DNA of 64,000 nt, taken from the NCBI GenBank assembly GCA_033064195.1, contig JARBJD010000318.1, positions 1 to 64,000 on the forward strand, in the 5' to 3' direction. The stretch is from Blattamonas nauphoetae (lineage: Eukaryota; Preaxostyla; Oxymonadida). The position numbers and the translations under genes are program-made. Positions 43,347 through 54,132 of the stretch are shown piece by piece (positions within the stretch are counted from its first letter, which is position 1; every line of letters begins with the position of its first letter). Below the pieces are notes generated by a model that worked only from the letters and a program-made list of their open reading frames with translations, had not been told where the DNA came from and ran no database searches.

Positions 43347-46130
43347 TTTGCAGTCATCCATCTTGATCTCAAACTCGAGAACTTGATGTTCGACGGAAGC
43401 CTTCTGAAGACGGCTTTTGGTTCACCATGATATGTGGCGTCGGAAATGATCGAAGGGAAGGTGTGGAATTGGCCCTGCCGCGTTCTTTTGTGGAATTACA
43501 TAGTTCTTCTTTTGGGACGATTCTTTCCTTCTCATCCTTGTGTCTGTGAATCATAGTGTATCTCCCCTCGTCTCTCCTCCTCCTACCTCTCTTCAGATAT
43601 ACGATGTCCACTGTTCAGTCATCTGAAGAAGGTGGTGAAATTATGTTCGCTCTCGTGTGCGGGTTCCTCCCCTTCGAGGACCAGAACACACAGGCGCTTT
43701 TTTCAAAAGATCCCCCACGCTCGCTACTGTCCTCCGTCAACACTACCAGCTGAATGTCGGAAGATCATTTCTTGGAATCGAGAGTTTGATCCAACAAAGG
43801 TGTGAATTGAATGTTTAATGTCTTCAGGAGAAGATGAACTTCCTTTCTCTCAATTGTTTACACGCATTTTCCCCAATATCCCTCCAATCCCCTCTTCACA
43901 CGTTCATTTTTCGTTCACTTTCTCACGTCATTCCCCAGCATTACACCACCGCCCAAATCAACCAACATCCCTGGTATATCGACAACTTCGTTGATCAATC
44001 AATTATCGAGCTTGTTGTTCCGGAAGGAGGCGAAAAAGGAGAGATTACGATCGACTCGGTCTGTGAGAGCGAACTCACAAAATGAGGCTATCAAGCGGAG
44101 AATATCATTACATTCATCAACATGAAGAAAAAAAACCAAGTTGTGCCTTCATAGAAGCTTCTCTTGGAGAAGAAACAACGGGAGGTACAGTCGGTCGGAC
44201 TGTTGAGGAATTTGTAACTCGTCACGTCAAACCTGAAACTGTAGAATTGCATTTTTCATCGAAAATAAAAAAAGTGTCAAACCTCCGTCTGTCTCATGTG
44301 TCGACATTCGATTATCTTTCAAAATTTCCATTCAAAATTCCATATCAAGATTTCTACATCATTGTTGAGCACATTCTTCAACTTTTTTCGTGATCGTGTG
44401 CTGAGAGAATGAGGAGAGTATTCGATTGGAAAAAAGAAGACAACAAAGGACGATACCGGAACAACCCAGAGAAGACATAGGGTGCTGGGCGCATTCAAGG
44501 GTCTCGTACAACCAGCTTGGGAAAAATGATGATCCAGTCGTGGAGGAAGAAAAGAGCGTATTTTCAAGGAATCAGAAAGCAGTGTACTATGCTTGATAAA
44601 AGAAGACAGTAGAAGAGAAATATCATGAAATCAAACCTAAATTTTTGATAGAGAATCAGAGAAAACACATCGTTTGGAAATCCGAAGAGCAAACCCATCT
44701 GACTTTACTAGACTCGATTCAAAATAGATTGTCCAAATTTCAAGAAGTCTGAGGGGAGCTTGTTGAACAGTGATACATAGATTTGATGATGTTCAATTCG
44801 GTTCGCATATCCATTTTGTCTCTCAAAGTTCCACCCACTCCGGTTTATCAACACGAGTGGAGACGACTTTCAACAGAATGAGAGATTTGCACTGATGTCC
44901 GGAAGTATTTGGTTTGCCGTCTTAATAATTTTGTCAACCAACAATGTAAATTTCTGAAATCTGTACGATTCGGACACTGATTTCATCTCAAACTTTGAAA
45001 GTACAACTTCAAAGAAATCAAACGGCAAACTTACTATTTCCAGACATCAGTGCAAATCTCTCATTCTGTTGAAAGTCGTCTCCACTCGTGTTGATAAACC
45101 GGAGTGGGTGGAACTTTGAGAGACAAAAAATGGATATGCGAACCGAATTGAACATCATCAAATCTATGTATCACTGTTCAACAAGCTCCCCTCAGACTTC
45201 TTGAAATTTGGACAATCTATTTTGAATCGAGTCTAGTAAAGTCAGATGGGTTTGCTCTTCGGATTTCCAAACGATGTGTTTTCTCTGATTCTCTATCAAA
45301 AATTTAGGTTTGATTTCATGATATTTCTCTTCTACTGTCTTCTTTTATCAAGCATAGTACACTGCTTTCTGATTCCTTGAAAATAAGCTCTTTTCTTCCT
45401 CCACGACTGGATCATCATTTTTCCCAAGCTGGTTGTACGAGACCCTTGAATGCGCCCAGCACCCTATGTCTTCTCTGGGTTGTTCCGGTATCGTCCTTTG
45501 TTGTCTTCTTTTTTCCAATCGAATACTCTCCTCATTCTCTCAGCACACGATCACGAAAAAAGTTGAAGAATGTGCTCAACAATGATGTAGAAATCTTGAT
45601 ATGGAATTTTGAATGGAAATTTTGAAAGATAATCGAATGTCGACACATGAGACAGACGGAGGTTTGACACTTTTTTTATTTTCGATGAAAAATGCAATTC
45701 TACAGTTTCAGGTTTGACGTGACGAGTTACAAATTCCTCAACAGTCCGACCGACTGTACATGATGCTGGAACTGTCTCCAAATTGACGCCGATTGTGGAG
45801 AATGAGGGAGAGCCGAAGGGAGTTGTGAAAGTGGAGCAGATCTCACCGATCGAAGGGAAGGCGAAAGCAGCGTTGTCGAAGCGGAAGACTGCGGCGAAGA
45901 TTGTCACGTCAAACCAACCAAGTGGAGAAGCGAAAGGAGCAAATGAACCAGCAGCGGAAGAGAAGAAAGAGTCGGATGAGAAGGAGATGGAGACTGTGAA
46001 GAAGAAAGTGACAACATCCAAGAATGTCCACCAACGTAACACAACAGTTGTGTATGTCGACTCGGCAGCGCTTTCCCCCTCGTTTTGTCACATTTTGATA
46101 AATCAGTCAGTGAATAGAATGAAAATGTGA
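43347..46130 (+). pseudogene. SNF1/AMPK-like protein kinase, decayed and interrupted by a fold-back element
   Basis: The exon at 43347 reads VIHLDLKLENLMFD (catalytic loop; Arg of HRD is Leu), then directly GSLLKTAFGSP (activation segment), so the DFG region is missing. A TGA sits where kinases have His in GSPH. The next exon (43597) holds GEIMFALVCGFLPFEDQNTQ, matching the W-S-x-G-V-x-x-Y-x-x-x-x-G-x-L-P-F region. The exon at 43942 holds HYTTAQINQHPWYID (end of the C-lobe). A region resembling the UBA-like domain of SNF1-type kinases (GYQAENIITFINM, VPS-KLLLEKKQRE) follows, broken by a TGA and a TAG. The fold-back element 44188-45756 splits this exon. Removing it with one TA gives LLLEKKQREVHDAGTVSKL, then a lysine/glutamate-rich tail to TGA at 46128-46130. 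No intact kinase could be made from this. Confidence 0.75.
44188..45756. mobile_element. Fold-back (palindromic) Tc1/mariner-like element, copy 2
   Basis: 1569 bases, TA at 44186-44187 and 45757-45758, ends CAGTCGGTCGG on both sides, arms about 735 bases in inverse orientation around a loop near 44.93-45.02 kb. Nearly identical to copy 1 (9294-10861), including the arm sequence, with scattered substitutions and most differences near the loop. Inserted in an exon of the kinase pseudogene. Confidence 0.92.
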
Positions 46131-47413
46131 AATGAAAACGATCTTTGAAGGTTTTTATCGAACATGTTGCAGTTCGATGGGTTTGATCGAATCGGATTGT
46201 TTTTAGATAGATCGGTGGATGGATTATAGTCAAACCCCTGCGAGGCTGTCTTGGTGATGGTCGGCTGTGACGGCGTGTTGGGGAGAGGCGGCTTCGGTGG
46301 AGTGCGTGCCTTGAAAAACGGAGAGGGACACCGCGACGAGGACGATGAGTGGCGCGACAGGGACCCGCGCAACCCGGTTGAGCTGAGGGAGTCGCTGGAG
46401 GGAGAGGACGGGTTTGTGGGAGTGTTCGTGGGTGGCACATCGGGCGGAGCAGCGATGGGAGTGAATGGCACGCTGTCCTTGTCGTGCTTCTCGGCATCCC
46501 TTCGCTCGCTCTCCCGAACGGCCATTTTGGGCATCTGTAGTGCCATCTTTTGGATGCCTTTCGCTTGGAAGGACGGCGAGTGGACAGATAAGAAGCGGGT
46601 GGTTGGGGTTGTTTTGGGGGGTCACAACCGAAGTGTGCGTGCTTTCGATGTTGGACGGCGAGATCCATCCCTTTCTGAGCTCAGTGAACTCCGTCTTGAC
46701 CTGTTTGAAGATTGTGTTGTTGAGCTTGTCTCTCCAATCGTGGAACGACTGATCCACTTTCAGAATGCGCGAGAGAAGAGTGGGGCGCAACTGGATGTGG
46801 AACATGACCCTTTCGGAGCCAGATACGGACCAGTCATCGACCGTCGGGTGGACAGTCGAGTAAGAGAAAATCTGATGCTTCTTCTTTGGTAGCTGAGCTG
46901 TCTCTGTATCAAAGGAGGGACCCGGCTAATTCTGAACTGACGACGATGGACTTAGGCTTTTGCTTCTTTGCTTTTCCTTCCTCACTTCGTCTTGACGTAC
47001 AGCTTCCCAGACACGAGAATGGAGAGGCAGTGGAGTGGACAAATACAAATAGGCTTGTTCAAAATTCTTCTTCACAGCCGAAAAATAAAAACATCACTTC
47101 ACAACGTTGATGTCAGGTCATTGGGGATCCTCCACACAAAGCTGGACTTTCCCGCTGTAAGGCCGAGGAAGGGACATCTGGTCTGGGTTCATAACCATCA
47201 TATTCATTGGGGAGGACACTGGACGTTCAGGGTGGGACGAATGCATCGGATTGTTGGGGACAAAGAGTTCTTCCCTCCACTCCTCCTTGATGAAGTCGAA
47301 TCCTGGTCATTCATGCGGTGACGTTTCCACATTTGAATGTGAGCAATATCGAGTAATGTGAGAAGGTCGCTCCCCATGCCGCCTTTAAATGGGTATCCGA
47401 GGTATTCCTTCAT
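46103..47413 (-). pseudogene. Host gene of unknown function, several frames
   Basis: Minus strand, upstream to downstream: MKEYLGYPFKGGMGSDLLTL and LDIAHIQMWKRHRMN (47413-47310), then FIKEEWREELFVPNNPMHSS and MNMMVMNPDQMSLPRPYSGK (to about 47.12 kb). After a gap come FSYSTVHPTVDDWSVSGSER, then LSRILKVDQSFHDWRDKLN and TIFKQVKTEFTELRKGW (46.87-46.66 kb). A serine/proline-rich tail follows (SSPSSDSLSSTGLRGSLSR, to 46103). The gaps may be introns. At least one frame change near 46.55 kb looks like decay. The GGMGSDLLTLLDIAHIQMWKR block is the best handle for a homology search; I do not recognise it. Confidence 0.45.
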
Positions 47414-48111
47414 GAGGAAGTTTTGAGCATGATGACGAGAGGGCTAGCTGCAAAACGCAATGAAGAAGTTGAAATGATACTCGAGAAACATTGGATCGCG
47501 GCTGGAGTTTTAAAGCTGGATTCATTGAGATTGGAGGAAACAGAGAGGACGATTCGTCGATGGGTTCGTTTCCATCCTCAGAAACACCTTCACTGGATGA
47601 TTGCGTGGGTTCTGCTGTCAGAGGGAGGAGATGGATTGACATTGGGTATTCAATCGTTTTGGTAGAGTCGATGCAGCTTCGAATGATGAATGGATTGATG
47701 ATCCCATTCACTCCATTCAGAGAGATGTCAATATTCCACAAACTGACTCTATCACTGTGCTTCATCACAGGAATCCACACTTTATCGATAGTTGTGGAGC
47801 TGAATGTTTGTGGGTTCTGTTTTGTTCAATGATTGCTCAGATTGGGAGATATAGTGTGAAAGGAGCGATGAAATCTTTGGAACTCAACGAAACATACGCT
47901 TTTTTTGAAATGACTAGACTCCTAAGTCAGTTTTCATAGTTTTGTCTGGATTCAAAAAAAATGATGGTGTCGGATCCACCAACTCTAGCCATCGTCACTT
48001 CAGATGACCTCAAACACATTGGATCACAATTAACAATTTCATTAGACCTGTAAAGGAGTCACTTTTTTGGAAAATTCATCTTCACGAACAAAAAGGGGTT
48101 TTTGGCTGACC
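47414..48111. other. Unassigned region left of Polinton B
   Basis: Plus-strand frames at 47423-47939 include a protein-like stretch (HFIDSCGAECLWVLFCSMIA, then AMKSLELNETYAFFEMTRL) that I cannot place. The left edge of Polinton B falls somewhere near the right end of this interval. Confidence 0.3.
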
Positions 48112-48234
48112 TCAACAATATACATATGTCATATGTGGTTCTGAATCCCATTGTTTTGGCATATACGATTGCACTTCAATTTGCTCAATTAATGTCGATG
48201 TTGGTTTGGAATGATTTGATCTGATACTTCTCAT
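48112..48234 (-). other. Short frame behind a Polinton-type T-rich motif (Polinton B left edge)
   Basis: 40 codons starting MRSIRSNHSKPTSTLIEQIE. A motif ATTTTTTATTTTTC lies just upstream, as before the other capsid-side genes. It is probably the start of a further minus-strand gene cut at the left edge of the element. Confidence 0.35.
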
Positions 48235-48282
48235 TTATAGAAAAATAAAAAATACAATATACAATATTTCTTTTGTCCATTT

Positions 48283-50154
48283 TTAATTTGGTACTATTCC
48301 CAAATCTTTGTGTAACGCTTTCAGTGTGTGATTTGGATAATACTCAACTTTTGGTTCACCAGTACTGTATCGTAGGACCCACCACATTGTTGCAGTAGTT
48401 GCTAAAATTGGTGCTGGAGGATGCGTAAATTTTGTCATATCGCCACCACTTTGACTTGGGTTGTACACATTGTAGTATGTGTCGAGATTGCCTTGATATA
48501 TTGGCTGAGATCTCAAAGTGACTGGAACATTCTGACCTCTGGAACTGATCGAATCATTACAGTTTGTTGGACATCCACTTCTTTGAGTTGAGAAGCACAA
48601 AAGGAAGTCGGTGTTGTCATGAATCGGTCGTACTCTAGTCATAGTTTCGTTGGGATAATTCTGATCTCCTGTGAGTTTCTCTTCAACGAGAGAATCCGTT
48701 AATGATCGCTCTAAATCATCTGGAACAGTCAGGTATGAATCGAGGTTGAGAGTCGATAATGCAAACTGATAGAAGCGAGCTCCAATAGTTGTAGTCGGTT
48801 GTTCTGGATAGTATCTATTGAGGAGATTCACTTGGATATTCTTCTGCATTGGATTGTGGAAACAAGTGACTTCATTATCGTAGTGACAGAAGAGAAGCAT
48901 AATATCCTTGGCATTAACGAGAACCATTTGCTGAGTACAATCAATTCCTGTTGCTGTTGGTGTCTTCTGAAATGGATAGAATGAGATCTTTTCTGCTGGA
49001 ATTGTTCCAGGACGATTTGTGTACATTTTCTTCAGATTCTCTTTCGCAATTTCTTTCATTTTGTATCCAGCACTCATGCAATACACATCATCAATGCGAT
49101 AATCCATAATGTTGAGAGAAATGTATTGTTCATCAGGGGAAGGTTCCGAGGTAATACCAGTCGGATGTGTAAATACACAATCTTGTTTTACTGCCATGAT
49201 CTTAAATCATTGACCGATTTGAACGAAGTTCTTTGTACATGGGGGGACAAGATATGGAAGGAAGGTTGGACGATCACGATTACAATAAACAAGTGAATCT
49301 CGGATGGGAGGAAACTTTGATGTATATTCACTGACCAGCAATGAGAGTGTATTTTTCAGTGTCAGTTCAGGATTCACAGGACAACAAACGAATGCATCTT
49401 CATTTATGTGAACACTCAATTTCAGATCTCCGTAGAGACATCTTGGATAGTCAGTCATTCCTGAGAAAATTAGAAGATCTACCAGATTAATCGACACACG
49501 AATTGGCACATCAATAGTGTCTTGAAACACTCCTGTTCCTGATGTTGTTGTAAAGTCTGATAAAGGAATGTAGACACCAGCAACAGATTCGTCATGATTC
49601 CAAGCATTCTGCCACGGAGTGTGACAATGTTTCCGATTCTCCAATTGACTTTTTGGTTTTATCATATTATAGATGTGAGATTCCATTGATACATCATTTG
49701 TTGTCGTGCTAATGATTCTTTGATTGTTATGAAGAACAGTAAGGTCACGAAAGATTGATGCCGAATGTTTGAGTCCAACAAAGATGAATATCCTCTCATT
49801 CATGTACGAGCCAATTTTACCTGCAGTTTGTTTCCAGTTGTTGACTTTCAATGTCGCTGTCATAGTGAAAGTAATGAATGAATCATCGATTTGACAAATG
49901 TCCTGATTACCAGTCAGTGGAATGATTATTTCCTGTCCTTTATAGAAGCGTGAATTCTCTGATGGTTTCAATTCCTGAATAGAAGTACTGTGTGCACCAT
50001 CGTTCAAGAGGTAATTGATGTGATGTTCAGACATGAGTTGCTGTTGTATTTGACCAATATCATCTCTTGTGTATTTGATTGATCCAGTGCTGTTTCCAGT
50101 CAAAGATGTCGCTCCAGTTCTTTTATTTGTCAGATGTGTTATATGCGAGTTCAT
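48283..50154 (-). pseudogene. Polinton B major capsid protein region
   Basis: Beta-rich protein of the size and position of the double-jelly-roll capsid. It resembles the capsid of fragment A over both its upstream part (KHCHTPWQNAWNHDESVAG, RCLYGDLKLSVHINEDAF) and its downstream part (QPIYQGNLDTYYNVYNPS, PAPILATTATMWWVLRY). The gene is broken. The T-rich motif precedes the upstream start. The capsid would form the virion shell, so its presence marks the element as potentially virus-forming in the past. Confidence 0.75.
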
Positions 50155-50195
50155 TTTATCAAAAATAAAAAATCAAATTAATGTTTTCTGTAAAG

Positions 50196-50495
50196 TTACT
50201 TTTTCTTTTTTGGTTTCTTCGCTTTTGGTTTCAGCTTTTCTTCCAGTTTCATAATTTCTCCTCTGAGCTTGTTCGCAACTGCTGTATTTCCTTCATTGAT
50301 TGCTTGCTCGTATTGTGCCATCTTTTCTGCATGGATTTGCTGATCCGATTTCACATCTGGTATCATCTCAACACCTGTCTGAGCAATTTTCGAAATCATT
50401 GGTCCAACGAAGGGAATGAGATTCAGAAATGGAGCTCCCACACGAAGAATGTTTTTGCCGACTCCTGCTAATTTTGATAACCAACCTGGTGCCAT
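50196..50495 (-). CDS. Small capsid-associated-type protein 1 (Polinton B)
   Basis: 99 residues. MAPGWLSKLAGVGKNILRVG is followed by a hydrophobic glycine/proline region (APFLNLIPFVGPMISKI), a glutamate/glutamine helix and a lysine tail (KPKAKKPKKKK). It shares the MAPG start and amphipathic N-terminal helix with the next gene, so the two are probably paralogues. Such small amphipathic, basic proteins resemble adenovirus-type cement or membrane-active proteins. That is a resemblance of style, not a demonstrated homology. Confidence 0.6.
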   Translation of the reverse strand: MAPGWLSKLAGVGKNILRVGAPFLNLIPFVGPMISKIAQTGVEMIPDVKSDQQIHAEKMAQYEQAINEGNTAVANKLRGEIMKLEEKLKPKAKKPKKKK

Positions 50496-50529
50496 TCCTG
50501 TAAAATAAAAATATTGAATTACTATTTTA

Positions 50530-50811
50530 TTATTGTCTGACTTGTATCATTGGATTTTGTGACATGTTTCCACCACCTCCAAGATATTGATTTACTGCTT
50601 GATTATCTCCATTCGATCTTCGAGATTGTTGGTATTCCCCCATCATTCCGCCTAAGCCACTGAGAATTCCTCCTGCTGTTTGTCCAAATTTGTTGTTTGT
50701 CTGTGAGAGCAAGCCACCACCAACTTGAAGCAACGTTGGAGCTAATGGTTTGATGAATTGAAAGAATTGTTTGCCGATATTTTTGAGTTTGTTGAAACTT
50801 CCTGGCGCCAT
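50530..50811 (-). CDS. Small capsid-associated-type protein 2 (Polinton B)
   Basis: 93 residues. MAPGSFNKLKNIGKQFFQFI is followed by a glycine-rich hydrophobic stretch (GGGLLSQTNNKFGQTAGGIL) and a polar tail. It shares its start with the preceding protein. The T-rich motif TTTTTTATTTTTACATAA lies immediately upstream of the ATG. Confidence 0.6.
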   Translation of the reverse strand: MAPGSFNKLKNIGKQFFQFIKPLAPTLLQVGGGLLSQTNNKFGQTAGGILSGLGGMMGEYQQSRRSNGDNQAVNQYLGGGGNMSQNPMIQVRQ

Positions 50812-50847
50812 TTATGTAAAAATAAAAAATACAATTCATTATTATTT

Positions 50848-51435
50848 TTATCTCGGAATCGCTTTCGTCAGAGAAATACCATAATTGAGAATTGTGTTGT
50901 ATGCTTCATTGAAGGCAATGCTCATATCTTTTCCACCAACAAGGATCTTGAAAATGGTTCGAAAGATCGGGAGTTTATTCATGCATAAACACTTGTCAGA
51001 CAAATCATCCAATTCAATCACTACATCGTTGATTCCAGTGAGCGTAGCAATCAGTGCACATAAATCACTTTGGTTTGTGATCAGTTTCTTCGATGGTTCA
51101 ATGAGATTATTCAGAAGTTTCTTTTCACAAGCAAATGCATTCTTGTACACAAGCAATAGTTGGTCTTTGAATGCTGCAATATTCGAAGTATATTCTCGAA
51201 GTGGTACTGAACGTGTTTGAATTGGTGCTGATGGATAGATCTCAAGTGGTGGTGGATCATAGAGACCTGGTTCATTGTTCATTTCAACATTGGCACTTTG
51301 ATCATTTCGGTCTTCCAACTTTAATCTTCCAGATGTTGATCCTTTATTGTCGATGATGACATTGTTGGTGATTGATGTTGGAACTGAAGAAGAACTTGTG
51401 TGTTTCGTAAATTGACAACTGAGAATTGGCTGCAT
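50848..51435 (-). CDS. Polinton B structural-type protein, unknown
   Basis: 195 residues. The N-terminal third is polar and proline-rich (GLYDPPPLEIYPSAPIQTRS), and the rest is helical (FKDQLLLVYKNAFACEKKL, IATLTGINDVVIELDDLS). The T-rich motif is upstream. No family is recognised. Its place between the small MAPG proteins and the 342-residue protein suggests a virion or assembly role. Confidence 0.55.
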   Translation of the reverse strand: MQPILSCQFTKHTSSSSVPTSITNNVIIDNKGSTSGRLKLEDRNDQSANVEMNNEPGLYDPPPLEIYPSAPIQTRSVPLREYTSNIAAFKDQLLLVYKNAFACEKKLLNNLIEPSKKLITNQSDLCALIATLTGINDVVIELDDLSDKCLCMNKLPIFRTIFKILVGGKDMSIAFNEAYNTILNYGISLTKAIPR

Positions 51436-51477
51436 TTTAGTAAAAATAAAAAAGTCATAAATTCATTTTTGTTTTGA

Positions 51478-52506
51478 TCAACTACTGAGATACATGACGT
51501 CAGTTTGACCTAGTGTTGCGTTTAAATTCTGTTCATTCGGAAGTGTGTCCAACACTCGAGGTCCTTTATAGTCAACTGGATTCCAGCCTCGCGCGAATGA
51601 TTCGACCATATTTCCTCCTTGATTGAGAATTCCAAACACTGGAGCTATGAGGTCTTCTGGAGTGATATTATTGAGTTTAAGTAAATCAACACCAGCAGCT
51701 TTTGGAAATGGATAGGAATTCAAGCGTTTTGTTACAATCTTCATGAATGATTTCTTTTTCAGTAAACCATTTGGATCAGCATAGAAATTATAATCCCAAA
51801 TGTCACTCAGAAATGGAATTAATACTCCTCGATTCATATGAGTTGTTAAACCTGAACGTATTTTTGCATAATCACCAAGAGAATAAACGTTCAAAGCTTG
51901 GTTTGGTTGACCAGCTGTTTGACTTGAACAACGAATATTAAGGTGTTTCATAGCTTCACTCGCAATCAATGATGATACTTGAAAAGTGCTCATTTGCTCA
52001 GGTGGTATATCCGGATTGTCATTCCATATTTGAGTTTTCTTGTACTCTTTCCACTGTGCATCAATTCTTGGACGTTGATTCTGTTTAAATGAAGCATACT
52101 TTTGTTGTTTTCGTCCTTGTTTTGTCGGATTTGCAGCAGTCCAAGCGTTTCTATACAAGTTTTCATGTCTCTTAGCTATTTTACCACCATTCCAATATCG
52201 CTCAATGCCATTTTTGTCAGTCACAATCACATCGTCACTGTAACCATCTCCATCTCTGTCTTCAACAAGTACATTCCAACCTCCATATCGTTTTGGATTG
52301 GAATCAATCATGTGTTGTGCACTTGGAGCAGATCGAAATGCATCTTCATATCTGAGATCGTAGTCATGTTCTGTAAGGATTGCACTGGCTGCATGTCTGG
52401 CTAGTTTGTCTTTGGTGTTTTGTTTGAAGGGATTAACGCCTTTCTTCCTTTTTGACTGTGTCGGATTTCTTTGTTGAATCTGTCGAAGAATATTTTGATC
52501 GTTCAT
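51478..52506 (-). CDS. Polinton B 342-residue structural-type protein, unknown
   Basis: 342 residues. A basic N-terminus (RNPTQSKRKKGVNPFKQN) is followed by an Asp/Gly-rich segment WNVLVEDRDGDGYSDDVIV and TDKNGIERYWNGGKIAKR, reminiscent of a calcium-binding-like or beta-turn loop, then mixed helix. The T-rich motif lies upstream. It sits directly across a divergent gap from the packaging ATPase. A penton or minor capsid protein would be expected near here, but I cannot prove this is it. Confidence 0.55.
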   Translation of the reverse strand: MNDQNILRQIQQRNPTQSKRKKGVNPFKQNTKDKLARHAASAILTEHDYDLRYEDAFRSAPSAQHMIDSNPKRYGGWNVLVEDRDGDGYSDDVIVTDKNGIERYWNGGKIAKRHENLYRNAWTAANPTKQGRKQQKYASFKQNQRPRIDAQWKEYKKTQIWNDNPDIPPEQMSTFQVSSLIASEAMKHLNIRCSSQTAGQPNQALNVYSLGDYAKIRSGLTTHMNRGVLIPFLSDIWDYNFYADPNGLLKKKSFMKIVTKRLNSYPFPKAAGVDLLKLNNITPEDLIAPVFGILNQGGNMVESFARGWNPVDYKGPRVLDTLPNEQNLNATLGQTDVMYLSS

Positions 52507-52662
52507 TTAATAAGAAATAAAATATTTAATTTTATATAAATATTTCATCAAAAACAAATTACATCAAGAAGAAAACAAGGAAACAACTTAACACAAAGAA
52601 AGTCGTACAATTCATTCGATAATTTATCAATCTCAGAATATGTCAATCAGAGACTGCAACAG

Positions 52663-53373
52663 GTGAAGACTTCTAACGTCGGAAAAGAACTTCCAAGTAC
52701 TATTCATCCTGAATTATTGTTCAATCGAAATAGTGTGAATGTGCTCATTGGAAATAGAGGAAGTGGAAAGACCTATAATGTCCTCAGAGAACTGTTGAAA
52801 GTACAGGAAGTGCCTCTCCAAGATGAGAGATTTCACTTGTTTGTGTACGTCACTGATAAGCACAACGATGGTACTTTTGAGCGATCCAAATCACTAATCA
52901 AAATTCCAATTGTGAAGGTCAAGTACAATGAAATAGTCGCGTTTCTGGAGAATATTTCAACAGCAAAGGCAGCTTACGAAGAAATCATCGATAATAATTG
53001 GGAAGAAACAGTGACAGATCAGTCCAGAAAATCAATACTGAAAACACTCCATCTTGATTCATTTCGAGAACGTAATCTTTAAACAATGATCCTCCTCGAC
53101 GACTGCAGAAGAATCCTCAGTGAGCGAAGAACAAAAGCGAATCCTTCAATTCTAATGACCTTGTTGCTGGAAAATCGCCAACCAAAGTTCACATTCTTTC
53201 TCACCATTCATGAACTATTCTCATTGTCTCCAGATATGAAATCAAACATCGATTCAATATGGATCTTTGGTGGATTCAATAACGAACGAATCAGAAGAGT
53301 ATTCAATCAACTGAATGCACCGATGGAATGTAAAGAGTTTTGGAGTATATACAAACAATTGACAAAGCAATAA
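52663..53373 (+). pseudogene. Polinton B FtsK/HerA-type packaging ATPase region
   Basis: Walker A GNRGSGKT near 52750, following a hydrophobic strand (SVNVLI). A Walker B-like hydrophobic strand ending in acidic residues (MILLDDC) lies near 53086, followed by a LLENRQPKFTFFLTIHE segment of the sensor type. These motifs and the place beside the structural genes fit the DNA-packaging ATPase of Polintons. The region is broken. Confidence 0.7.
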
Positions 53374-53539
53374 GCAGCAATCTTTCGATATGGTCAGAGC
53401 GTAAGTATTGATTACCTTGTCGTTTAAAATCAATCTAAATAGTTCAAAATGGTTTAGATATTTTTGAAATGATTCAAAATGATTTAAACACAATAACGTT
53501 ATTTTTAAAATGATTTTACACTTTTTTAATTCATTATAA

Positions 53540-53872
53540 ATGAGTCTAACAGTTTTTGAACCATTTGAACCAGAACAGATTAATTTAGATTCAGTTGAAA
53601 GTTTTCAGATGTATTTAAACAAGAATGGAGAGATTCTGAAACGATACACGACAAATAAGCTGAACAAAATGATCAAGATTGACGGATACAGAATAACAAA
53701 GATCAAAGGTGTAATAGCACTTCGAAAAGATTACTATGGTGGTTCTTCAACAATGAATTATTCAGATTCACCACAAAAATATGATGAACTTGTATCAAGA
53801 ATAGCTGTGCTTGAAGACATTGTAAAACGTCTCGCAAATGCTATTGACACTAAGACTCAACGTTGGGGTTAA
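53540..53872 (+). CDS. Small Polinton B protein with C-terminal coiled coil
   Basis: 110 residues from an ATG. A basic central part (YTTNKLNKMIKIDGYRITKI) is followed by a short leucine-heptad helix (ELVSRIAVLEDIVKRLANAI) that could oligomerise. Converges with, and overlaps by about 23 bases, the next minus-strand gene. Unknown function. Confidence 0.5.
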   Translation: MSLTVFEPFEPEQINLDSVESFQMYLNKNGEILKRYTTNKLNKMIKIDGYRITKIKGVIALRKDYYGGSSTMNYSDSPQKYDELVSRIAVLEDIVKRLANAIDTKTQRWG

Positions 53873-54125
53873 TTTTCACTGAATCCTGATCATTGATGGA
53901 ATCATGCAATTGTGCTAAACATTTCAATAATAATTCGTCATCTTTGATTATTTTTGTTGAAACCAGTTGAATGAATTGTTTTTGTTCATCACTCAATTGT
54001 GCATCAAACTCTTGCTTTTTCTGTTGATTTCGATAATACCATTCTCTTTTACTCGTGCGAATTGCATTCTTTGCATCACTCTCTGATTGATAAAACTTTG
54101 GCTGTCCTTTCATTTTCGTTGACAT
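53850..54125 (-). CDS. Small charged Polinton B protein
   Basis: 91 residues from an ATG. A basic N-terminal half (AKNAIRTSKREWYYRNQQKK) and an acidic helical C-terminal half. Its ATG lies only about 7 bases from the divergent ATG of the polymerase region, so the two share a minimal bidirectional start zone. Unknown function. Confidence 0.5.
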   Translation of the reverse strand: MSTKMKGQPKFYQSESDAKNAIRTSKREWYYRNQQKKQEFDAQLSDEQKQFIQLVSTKIIKDDELLLKCLAQLHDSINDQDSVKINPNVES

Positions 54126-54132
54126 CTTTTCT

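Noticed and set aside
43347-44200. Reassigned stop codons in the host nuclear code
   Set aside because: In-frame stops in the kinase and in transposase copy B are mixed TGA and TAG and fall at positions where relatives have different residues. They sit beside other damage. Decay explains them better than recoding.
48240-52520. AAAAATAAAAAA words as polyadenylation signals of plus-strand genes
   Set aside because: They lie directly upstream of minus-strand start codons, with no plus-strand gene ending there. A promoter-side role on the minus strand fits better.
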